Shown here one piece after another: positions 34,818-43,309 of a stretch of 64,000 bases of DNA. The translations under genes were made by a program, and so were the position numbers. Each line of letters starts with the position of its first letter. Within the stretch, counting starts at the first letter, position 1. The notes below the pieces were generated by a model. That model saw only the letters and a program-made list of their open reading frames with translations. It was not told where the DNA came from and ran no database searches. The DNA is from Iris pallida. Lineage: Eukaryota; Streptophyta; Magnoliopsida; Asparagales; Iridaceae. The stretch is taken from positions 16,891,451 to 16,955,450 of the forward strand of contig JANAVB010003400.1 in the NCBI GenBank assembly GCA_029216955.1, in the 5' to 3' direction.

Positions 34818-37128
34818 CTTCACAGGAGCTGATTCTGTTGACACTACCGGTGACACTGCTTTCCTCTGCCTCTTCGGCAGATAAGAACCGACCTCCGTGT
34901 CGGCACGTCTCTTCGGGTGATCAGCCGAGGGCTCTGCCTGAGTACCCTCCGAGGATACGGCAGGGGTATCTCGATAACCAACCTCTGGCGGGCGGTACAA
35001 TCGAGCCTTCGCCAACATATTTCCAGTCGCCTCTAATTGGGTACCGACAATAAAACTGGTCTTCCTTTCATATCCAGGGGATACAGTGTTCATAACACAA
35101 TAAAATTTGGTGACTGAGAAAAGAATCGACGGCAATGGATTCAAAACTGGCATGGTAAAGCGAGCTCCGGTGCATCCGACATTGTAGTAATGCCAAGCTC
35201 GTGCCCCGTCCAACAGACTCCCAGTATACCCCAGGCTAGTACTGGGGTTCCCCAACATCAATTGAGCGTAGCCGAATTGACGTGCAAAAAAGCTCGGCAA
35301 GTACGGCTCCAGGTAATACTGGTTCCTATTCTGGTACACCAAGTGGGACGGCCGGATGCTTTGCAACCAACGGAATCCCCACGGAGGCAGAGTTATTGCG
35401 TCTTCACCTGAATCAGCTAAGTCTTCATTAGCTTCGAAGTCAGTAAAAATGGGACCAACTTTTGTGATCTTCCATCCCTGAAGGTAGGATAAAACTTTCT
35501 TACAAACAGGAACGCCAGTATGCAGCCATTTCCTCTGGTAGAAGTGGTGGAGGAAAGCATCTCCGGCCACGTGATCTTCTCCCTGGCCCGGACTTATCAA
35601 GTTGGGATTGTGCAAAATCAACAACCCCATCAGATAATGAAACGACAGCTCGGCACGGGGAAAATTGCCATTCTTACCCCGTTCATGAATGACGTTACCC
35701 GCGAATTCTCGTAAACCTCACAGCAGGTTACTTACCATCGCGGAGAGTAGAGCCAAGTGACGGCCAAAAACCAACTTCACAGCTGGCAGGATTAGGTTCC
35801 GGGTCACCCTCTCCACAGAGCCTGACCTGCCTAAAAATACGTAGTCCCGGAGCCAAATCATCAGATAAGCAGCCAATACTGCTTTGGACGACATCTGATG
35901 AGTAAGGTGCCAGAAACAGCTATAGGAACGCTCGTCCGACTCCCGGTCCTCATTTTCGTGGGGACTCTTCTCATTTAGTCTGCTCATTTCAGAGAGCACC
36001 TCAGTACTGGAGAGAGCTGGCGGAGTCGTGAACAGAGAGGAATCCTTCTTGTCTTGCTCAAAGACATAATCCCTCCAAGTAGTCACATGGGACTGCGCCC
36101 CGCCCTTATCATTCTTCTGCATATAATAATGGTGACTCTCCACTTCTTTGAAGATAGCCATCATCTCCTCTTCTTTGTCCCCCAGGACTTGGAACTCCTC
36201 GTTAGTCGGGAATTACTCCTCATAGGATTCTGATCCCCAAGGAAGCCTCGACACCGCATACATTTCATGAAGTGCAAGTCCTAGTTCCTCCACTGGAGTG
36301 AAGAAGGTCCCGGTCTGGGTATTAAACATCTCCAAGAGTGCAAGGAACATATGCCTGTTGATGTCGACGCCCGCCTGGGTGGCACAGATATCGACAGTCA
36401 GCCCAATCTCCCTGAGTTCGGTTTGAAACTTCGTCAGAACCCTGAGTATCAGCTTGTACCACTTAGATACATAATGACACCAACCCTCTACCCGAAATTC
36501 ACCCTTCGGGTACGATCGCTTAGATGACAACATACGATTAACGAAAGTCGAAGCACCAAAGGCAAAAGTGTCGGCAGGGACGTCACTATAAATACTCCCA
36601 GGATGCAGAGTTCGCCAGGTAAAAGAAGACCCAGCCTGCGTGGTGACCATAGTATCCCTCTGGTTCGAGGTAACATCGATCCTGATGGTGCCAGCCACCG
36701 CTCCCCCCTGAGACGGGGTCAGCTCCCATGTCATCCTCCTCTTGGAAGCAAGACGACAGAAAGCTGTCAAAGGCCATTGACGCTCGAGCTGCTTAATGAA
36801 CATGTGCACACCTCTTTGGCTGAGAAGAACCAATCTTCCTTGATCCTCAACACCTTCGCTTCAGTAGAAGTAAGGTGATCCCCAAACAGGAACTCAGGCC
36901 TCAGGAAAGTCACATTATCAGAAACGACAGATTTTAAACTGCCACGCTCCATCATCCGTTGGAGGAACGCATACTGTAGCTCCCATATTTGGGTTATTCT
37001 CTTGGGAGGCTGATCCAGCATGGTGGTAGCTCGGGCGAGATTTATTACCTCCTCATTATAGTCAACTCCCATCTGATAGAGAGCAGCATCCAGAAGTACT
37101 TCGTTCAAAAGCGGGACGATCATCGAAA
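34818..37128 (-). pseudogene. Antisense gene exon 2: plant mobile domain-like protein
   Basis: Reads from the acceptor (TTTCG-ATG-ATC) at 37128. Visible parts: WELQYAFLQRMMERGSLKSV; FLFGDHLTSTEAKVLRIKED; frameshift near 36810; MTWELTPSQGG; a stop at 36213; then a stretch typical of plant mobile domains, LAAYLMIWLRDYVFLGRSGS with PAVKLVFGRHLALLSAMV; a TGA at 35718-35720; FHYLMGLLILHNPNLISPG; SYLQGWKITKVGPIF; and YLEPYLPSFFARQFGYAQL. The W-x-x-x-YVF and ARQFG signatures are what I rely on. Plant mobile domains occur in MAIN/MAIL1-type nuclear proteins and in transposable elements. The TAT-2 exon 2 is homologous over its first part. Confidence 0.65.
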
Positions 37129-37596
37129 CTGACGGTCAAGGAAAGATGACAAAGACTTAGATATGTTAAAACAATAAAAATATCGGAGCCGTATTCTCAT
37201 CAGAAGCACACGCACAGAACCAAGGCTCAGGCGCATCTGAAAAGAAGCTTCAACGCATCATCAGGACTCGAAGTCTATGTACATCAGCAAGAAGCTTCAG
37301 CGCATCATCAGGACTCGAAGTCCATGCGCATCAGCGAGAAGCTTCAGCGCATCATCAGGACTCGAAGTCCATGCGCATCAGCAAGAAGCTTCAGCGCATC
37401 ATCAGGACACGAAGTCCATGCGCATCAGCAAGAAGCTTCAGCGCATCATCAGGACTCGAAGTCCATGCGCGTCAGCAAGAAGCTTCAGCACATCATTAAG
37501 ACTCGAGGTCTATGTGCGTCAGCGTATATGAGTTCTTAAAATTTTTTTGCTCAAGTACAAAAAGGTAAGGCAAAGAATGACAAACCCCCCAATCAC
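37129..37596 (-). other. Repeat-filled first intron of antisense gene
   Basis: Acceptor ttgaccgtcag|TTTCG at 37129/37128 is preceded on the - strand by a pyrimidine-rich run. The donor is less certain; GTGATT at 37596 matches the position of GTGAAT in TAT-2 but leaves TAT-1 one base out of phase. The intron is occupied by the 47-bp array. TAT-2 has an intron of similar length (434 bp) also filled with short repeats. Confidence 0.55.
37244..37525. repeat. 47-bp tandem repeat, about six copies
   Basis: gaagcttcagcgcatcatca starts at 37244, 37291, 37338, 37385, 37432 and 37479, exactly 47 bp apart; each unit continues ggactcgaagtccatgcgca. Units contain the near-palindrome actcgaagt and gcgca words. 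Not CRISPR: there are no unique spacers. Confidence 0.95.
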
Positions 37597-37707
37597 CGCC
37601 GACCACGTCGACGGGCGTCCTGGGGACATTATCAACATCGACCTCCGCAGGCTCTTTTCCTTTGCTTCGCCCTTGGCGAGCACCACTCGAGGAGTATTGG
37701 GAGCCAT
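37597..37707 (-). pseudogene. Antisense gene exon 1
   Basis: Starts ATG at 37707 (MAPNTPRVVLAKGEAKEKSL). The start is chosen because it is the first ATG after the TATA box, in the context aagagATGGCT, and because TAT-2 has MAPKRSTTEKGKNVVE at the same place. Basic and short. Upstream on the - strand is a pyrimidine-rich leader with aaaccctaa. Confidence 0.65.
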
Positions 37708-37796
37708 CTCTTAAAAGAAGTTAGGGTTTTTCGAAAGAAGAACTCTAAAAAGAAGGAAGCAAAGAGAGGAAGAACTCTCTCTCTTCACCGGACACA

Positions 37797-37806
37797 TATT
37801 TATAGG
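37797..37806 (-). promoter_or_regulatory. TATA box of antisense gene
   Basis: cctataaata on the - strand, about 90 nt upstream of the ATG at 37707, in front of a TC-rich leader. TAT-2 has ctataaatag about 110 nt upstream of its antisense ATG. Confidence 0.6.
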
Positions 37807-38070
37807 CTTGGGCATATGAGGAAACCGATGAAGGGTGACGTCAGCCGCCGTTTGGGGTTCTACGAAATAATAACTGCAGATATCCAAAAGATCATCATTA
37901 ATCTTTTTTGTTTATCTCGAAGCATTATCATTTGCATTTAAAACTGAGAGGAGCATGCGCCTCATCACATATGTGCGAAGCAATTATGCGCCCCGAACAG
38001 TCATACGCCCCATTAAAGACACCATCCTTCTTATTCAACGTATTCTAAAACTTGAGAAAAAGTTTTGAAA

Positions 38071-38086
38071 ACTTTGAAGGGGGTCT
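38071..38086 (+). promoter_or_regulatory. Polypurine tract of TAT-1
   Basis: actttgaagggggtct immediately before the LTR TG at 38087. The identical 16-mer lies at 61901-61916 before the TAT-2 LTR. Confidence 0.9.
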
Positions 38087-38333
38087 TGTAGAAGCATGGA
38101 ATTTCAGGTGCATCTATAGGCCAGAATTCCTATGCGCTTAACACTACATGCGCCAGGGAGCTCAAACGAAGTACTTGGGATAGCAAAGGATAATAAAAGT
38201 ATAGACATCAAAAGAAGTTTTTTATTTCATATGAAAATCTATTACATTTCTAAAGAAAGGCTTTACAAAGGAGAACTTCTACAAAAAAGATCCTAAGACT
38301 ACAGCCAGGCGTAGCAACTGCCATACGCCCCAT

Positions 38334-38505
38334 GCCAGGCGCATCACTCCAGCGTCTCAGTCAGGCGCATCACTCCAGCGTCTCAGTCAGGCGCACCACT
38401 CCAGCGTCTCAGTCTGGCACGTCTCTTCAGCGTCTCAGCTAGGCGCATCTCTTCAGCATCTCATTCAGGCGCGTTTCTTCAGCATCTCAGTTAGACGCAT
38501 CATGA
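38334..38505. repeat. 26-bp tandem repeats in TAT-1 LTR
   Basis: caggcgcatcactccagcgt then ctcagt, repeated six to seven times with increasing divergence to the right (tctggcacgtctcttcagcg and so on). Confidence 0.85.
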
Positions 38506-39788
38506 AGTCTCGGCATATGCGCTCTACTTCGACCCGATCAAGTGCTTCGGCTAATGAAGCATTTATTGAGCAGAACAAGGGTGGACAACCAACCCCACTC
38601 TAGCAGGAGTAAGATCTCTACAAAACCCAAGGAAGATGAGAGCACCACAATTTCGATCTATGGCTCTTCCAGCATAGCGGAGACGGGATTCGAACATCCC
38701 AATCTTTGGATGCAACAGGCACCTTCAACCTGCATCGGGAGCCCATGATCCCGATTTTTGGATGTAACAGTCACCTTTATGAGTGTGTGTACGAAGACAA
38801 CCTGACGTATCTTCACCCTCGGGAGCGTCTTGTCAACAGAATGTACTCGAGCAAAGAAATTCATCTTCATTCGGGAAGACGGGAGAGAACGAGAAACAAA
38901 CTCTCTTCTTGCTGCTATTTGTAGGCCAGGCAAATCAAATCCACGCGCCAAGTGGTGGGCTCTCCGAATCCCGTACAATGAATTTGCATTCATGGTGTTG
39001 AACTTGTTCCTCGAATTCAGCCAAGTCAAAATGGCTATCTAAAGCACTCGAAGAACTCAACAGTCGGACCGATGAAGATGCGCTATGCAACGGATGCACC
39101 GGTCAGATATCGCGCATCATACAGACGTACCTATCGGTACTAAGCGCCTAATAAGGATGTACCCCACGCGTCCCCATGCGCCTACTAGAACGCAGATCAA
39201 TGTGCCCACTCAAAAGCTCATCACCCATCAAGAGCATCAAATGCTGAAGTCTGATACGACAGCAGCCATGCCACGATGACAGAGCAGCAACAACTTTTTC
39301 AGAAAATAAAGCGCCGCTGACGTCAGCGTCATCATTACTTTCTTCTGACGGTTACAAGCCACGTGACCGACCAACCACTCGTATGCGCCTCCGTAGCCAT
39401 GCGTCCGAAGATTTGCATGCGCCTCAAAAGCCATGCGTCCAGACTGGTTCGTGACTCCTAAAGGTTACGAGCCAAAGTTTTTCATGCACCTAATCCTAGG
39501 TGTATCCTGTCAGATCACTCTCCACCAAAATCTAAGATTTTTGAGTCACGGATATACGCCACGTGTCCTTTGACTCAGTTCAGTCCACGAAGGGTTGCTA
39601 ACCACCCAAGATCTCAGCAATCGAAGAATCCTCTCAGCTGCCACGTGCCAGCCTACAAATGCAGTATGAAGGATTCAACCTACAAATCATGGCACATCAT
39701 CCACGCGCCCCCACAGCTCCAGCCACGTAGTGTTTCCACGTACAGGTGCATCCTACATATGCGCACATGAGCAGCCCAACCTGCTGCT

Positions 39789-39796
39789 TATAAATA
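39789..39796 (+). promoter_or_regulatory. TATA box of TAT-1 3' LTR
   Basis: tataaata followed by gaggg, about 1.7 kb into the LTR and 300 bp from its end. Transcription would start near 39820. Confidence 0.65.
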
Positions 39797-39870
39797 GAGG
39801 GATCATTTCCTTCTTCCACACATAGAGACAGCGATATATACACACACACAGAGGCGAGAAGAGACACTCA

Positions 39871-39999
39871 ATGTCTGCTTCCCCTCAGAATGCTCCGGCA
39901 TCCAAAGCAACCCAGACCTTCAGAGAATCTAAAACCGTCGTTAGATCATCAACGGATCAACGCATTACCACTCGCTCCATCGACACAGGACCCAGATAA
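39871..39999 (+). CDS. Small 42-codon open frame in TAT-1 LTR leader
   Basis: ATG at 39871 to TAA at 39997-39999 (MSASPQNAPASKATQTFRES and on), starting about 75 bp downstream of the LTR TATA box. It lies in the R/U5 part of the LTR and would be the first ORF of a transcript starting there. No homology is recognised, and no counterpart was found in the TAT-2 LTR. It may be a chance uORF; confidence that it is translated is low. Confidence 0.2.
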   Translation: MSASPQNAPASKATQTFRESKTVVRSSTDQRITTRSIDTGPR

Positions 40000-40097
40000 A
40001 AACAAAAGTGTACTCCTAGGACTACATCTAAGTCTTACATTGTAACACTGTTCTGTTTGTAATTGAAATTCTAATTCAAAGATTTTAATGGCAAACA

Positions 40098-40568
40098 TTC
40101 TTAAGGAGGCTATCAACAAGGACCCAGTACTTTCGAAGCACCCTGCTACAGCAATTGTTTCGGCCAAGGGACAGTGAGAAGAATCTATCAGATGTCTGAA
40201 AGGACTTCACCAGCAGAGAGCTATAACCTATCCAACGAAGGAGCTCCCGACTTGTCATCATTGTGGGAAAAAGGGGACTCCTTCTGAGACACTATCGGAA
40301 GAGACTAGGACAATGCTTGCAGTGTGGATCTGACCATCACCCTGCTATGGAGTACCCACAGCAGAGCGATAGACCATATCATCTAGTTTCGAGGCCAACA
40401 CTACCAGCACAACTAGGACAGAGACCACCTGCTCAGGCGATTGCAGCACCAGAAGGACCATAGAGAGGACCACCTTTACCACCATAGGAGGTCCAGTACA
40501 GGAGAGTTAGACAGCAAGCTGGAGGACAGAGAGTTGGCCATGCTTATGTATTGGCACCAGTTGCGGAT
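40098..40568 (+). pseudogene. W relic: gag carboxyl part with zinc knuckles
   Basis: Matches the gag of Y (56116-56560) almost throughout: ATCAACAAGGACCCA, a CHHCGKKG knuckle start near 40255, then CLQCGSDHHPAMEYPQ (last Cys changed to Tyr), and a proline-rich tail. Frameshifted and with stops. Cut on the left by TAT-1 and on the right by X; it continues at 51736. Confidence 0.8.
40564..40568. repeat. Target site duplication cggat (left) of X
   Basis: cggat at 40564-40568 and 51736-51740, adjoining TG and CA of the X LTR. Confidence 0.9.
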
Positions 40569-41156
40569 TGTAAGCCCTCTAAAAATTTAATTAGAATTAT
40601 CTAGATTAATTAGGAATTTAATATGTTTATATTTGAATTTCTAAGTTATTAATGATTTTCCCACTTTTATTTTTTATTATCATATACACGTTACCGTGAA
40701 TTTCAAATTAGAAGCACAAGATTAGCCAATTTCTCCAAACCAAATTGTCATGCATGATCTACTTAAGACACTCTTCGCCCATGACCTTTGTATTGTACTC
40801 AGACACACCATCTTGTGCTCCATTTTTATAGCACAACTTTCCTGACATTAGACCCAATCTTGATTTACCCCACAGAGTCACATTTATTTTCAACTTGAAT
40901 TGGGGACACCATTTTGACCCAAACTTGTCAACCCAAGATATAGACACGACCCACTTTGAGCCTAATTCACACATGCCACTTGTGTCCGATTCAATTGAGT
41001 CCCCGTATGCCATTTATTTATCCGTGATTATAAATGACTAATTTAAGCCATTTAATTCACTGACCAATTGTGATCCGACCCGACTCAATTAGACTCAACC
41101 CAAGCACCATGCCATTCCTCATATTAATCCCTACACACACAACACCATTGCATCCC

Positions 41157-41163
41157 TATAAAA
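41157..41163 (+). promoter_or_regulatory. TATA box of X LTR
   Basis: tataaaa in catccctataaaacaccaaa, followed by a long pyrimidine-rich leader including (CT)n at about 41400-41421. Confidence 0.5.
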
Positions 41164-42143
41164 CACCAAACACCCTAACACCATTCTACCCTAATTCCAG
41201 ATGACCATTCATAATCCTAATTTAGGAAGAGATCCTCAAATTGAACCTATTTAAATCCCTTCATACCAAATTAACCTCTTTTGGGCCTTACACAAATAAC
41301 CTAGGGGAAAGTTCCTATGACACACTTAACTTAAGGACTAATCGCAACTCAATATGCCCCCTTTCTTTTCCCAAAACTATGCCACACTCACCAACTCCCT
41401 CTCTCTCTCTCTCTCTCTCTCTTCCTAGGGACACATTTTAGGCCAGCCACCAAAGTCCCCCTCTCTCATTTAAACTTTTTTCTTTTCTTCTTCTCTTCCT
41501 CACAACATCTTTCCTCCCCCCTAGCAGCCTACATCACCCCCTTCCTCCTTATCCCTCCAAGACAGCCACCCCCACCTATATCTTCTTCTTCCCATCCTCA
41601 CCATCTTGCCATCTTCATCATCATCTCCATCATTCTCACCATCTCACCATCACAGCACCTTCATCTCCTCCTTCTCCTCCTCCTTCGAGTTGATGCAGCT
41701 GCTGCTGCTGCATTCCAGGCCGTCGGGCGCCATACAGCCGGTCGCCGCCTTCCTCACCCCGACGACCTGAGGCAGCCCCCCCTCTTGCAATACAAGGCCT
41801 AGTCGACAGCAGCACGCACGCTGCCATCATTGTAGATTTTACGCGAGCTGCTGTCGCGTGCGTCAAGCGTTGCCGCGCGCCCATGCTGGCCTCCGTCAGG
41901 ACCCGTGCGCCTCGCTGTCGTAGAACACGACAAAGTTGATCCCCCTTCCTCCTCTCTTGTGTCCCTCTCCTTGTGTTTATATTGTTATATGCATGTATGT
42001 TTCCATGGCTATTTACTTGAGCATGGATTGTTAGACTTGTTGCTTCATGTAACAGCATGATTCTCTTGTCTCATGGTTATGAATAGAACAACAGGTTCTT
42101 GTGGCTTATAAATGTTTTACTATGGATAATGTACTATTTAAAT

Positions 42144-42150
42144 GGTTTCG

Positions 42151-42184
<34 letters not shown>

Positions 42185-42257
42185 TATATATATATATATT
42201 TTTTTTTATATGGATAATGTACTATTTAAATGGATAATGTACTATTTAAATGGTTTC

Positions 42258-42334
<77 letters not shown>

Positions 42335-42340
42335 TTTTCG

Positions 42341-42382
<42 letters not shown>

Positions 42383-42417
42383 GTATATATATATATTATA
42401 TATATATTATATATATA

Positions 42418-42466
<49 letters not shown>

Positions 42467-42540
42467 TCGTATATATATATTATATATATATATATCTCTT
42501 ATATATATACACCAAAACATAATATATATATATATATTCA
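42144..42540. repeat. (TA)n and T-rich tract with a triplicated 25-bp block
   Basis: About 380 bp of TA dinucleotides. The block tggataatgtactatttaaa appears at 42123, 42211 and 42231, so the tract grew by local duplication. The X LTR, the LINE relic tail and the microsatellite meet here and the exact borders are unclear. Confidence 0.8.
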
Positions 42541-43190
42541 CAAAAGAACTTGTATTGATGTATCAGGCGCAAAATGCCGAAGCCTATACAAGTAAGCGCG
42601 CAAAGCGCAAAGAAACAACAAAAGTAAAAACTAGAACCGAGCACCATAGGGCACTGCAAATGAGGCTACAGCAAAGCCTGCCAAAATCGGTCCGAGGAGT
42701 CGGAGCATCGGGTCCTACGTTTAAGAATTTGTCGGAGGACTTCGCGGATTAGTTGATCCGGAGTGTATTGGCGACCTTCATACCTGAATTTATTTCGGTT
42801 CTTCTAGAGGACCCAAATACCAGTGTAAGCGGCAATCTGATGACAATATGAATCACCCCAGTTGAGCAGAAGATCGTTGAAGCCCCCAGTCCGATGCTGC
42901 TTTCTACAACGACGTTCAAGGTCGCACCAAATCTGACTAGCAAGATCTCAGGATAGCAGGATGTGTTCGGCAGTTTTTGGTTTGTGGGAAGAGCAGCATT
43001 GACATCTGGATGCGAGGCTAAACCCGATGGTGGTTAGGGAATCATCGGTCGGAAGCTTCCTGCGCTGAGCTCTCCAGATCAGAAACGACCACTTGATGGG
43101 AATGCATGATTGCCAACAGGAAGCGATCTGTGTGGACGACGCGTCGTCGCCCTCCACCTCGTGCCTGGCAAAGGCCATAGTGAACGATTC
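42541..43190 (-). pseudogene. LINE-like relic: RT zinc-binding (zf-RVT) domain and carboxyl end
   Basis: On the - strand the translation reads SCIPIKWSFLIWRAQRRKLP, then FSLASRCQCCSSHKPKTAEH, a stop, and QIWCDLERRC further on. This is the zinc-binding region found after RT in plant non-LTR elements and RT-like genes. It is 5' truncated at about 43190, where V leader sequence begins, and its 3' end runs into (TA)n at 42540. Several stops. A member of an ordinary plant LINE family is the best guess. Confidence 0.7.
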
Positions 43191-43285
43191 TTTTTACTGC
43201 CTAATCCAATATCCTAACAGCAGGCTCGTAGCAGCACTCTAAGTCGAGCACTACTACTACGAAATTGTACTAGTTACGACTCTGA

Positions 43286-43301
43286 CCTGCATGGGCCACC
43301 A
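43286..43301 (-). promoter_or_regulatory. Candidate primer binding site of V
   Basis: cctgcatgggccacca on the + strand, that is tggtggcccatgcagg on the - strand, 8 nt from the LTR end at 43310. One base differs from the TEK-1 and Y sites. Confidence 0.5.
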
Positions 43302-43309
43302 CAAAAATG

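Larger units (their letters stand above)
25326..37707 (-). pseudogene. TAT-1 antisense gene: spliced, plant mobile domain-like, with coiled coil
   Basis: On the strand opposite to pol, between pol and the 3' LTR. Proposed structure: TATA box 37806-37797; exon 1 37707-37597; intron 37596-37129 holding 47-bp repeats; exon 2 37128-34818; intron 34817-34753; exon 3 34752-34477 continuing at 26621-25326 after TEK-2; poly(A) signal 25181-25176. Exon 2 resembles plant mobile domain proteins; exon 3 is acidic, Pro/Ser-rich and ends in a coiled coil. There are about five in-frame stops and one frameshift (about 36810), so the copy is dead. Additional antisense ORFs downstream of pol are known in some Tat-lineage elements (for example maize Grande). 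Function is unknown; the sequence does not show how it would help the element. Confidence 0.75.
38087..40097 (+). repeat. TAT-1 3' LTR
   Basis: Begins TGTAGAAGCATGG after the polypurine tract and ends ...aatggcaaaca at 40097, an end matched by gcaaaca of the TAT-2 LTR. It contains a 26-bp array (38334-38505), many gcgc(c/a) words, a TATA box (39789-39796) and a 42-codon open frame in the presumed leader. Gag sequence of W follows at once, so this is a 3' LTR, not a 5' one. Confidence 0.85.

Noticed and set aside
34428..35053. Overlapping + strand frames of 94 and 127 codons
   Set aside because: Shadows of the antisense exons on the opposite strand; their apparent codons track the conserved - strand frame.
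37244..37525. CRISPR-like regular array
   Set aside because: The 47-bp units are contiguous tandem copies without unique spacers, in plant retrotransposon DNA. The 69-bp and 42-bp arrays were rejected as CRISPR for the same reason.
37277..37539. Two overlapping open frames of 84 and 71 codons on the + strand
   Set aside because: Frames through the 47-bp array on the strand opposite to the antisense gene; period effects only.
38650..38780. tRNA-like segment on the - strand (tgttcgaatccc, a T-arm and B-box lookalike) with a diverged second copy beside it
   Set aside because: I could not build an acceptor stem, D arm and anticodon arm around it; it is a short duplicated block in the TAT-1 LTR, at most a tRNA fragment.
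41636..42058. 140-codon GC-rich - strand frame
   Set aside because: Lies in the transcribed part of the X LTR, has low-complexity composition and has no counterpart in the sister LTR of Y.
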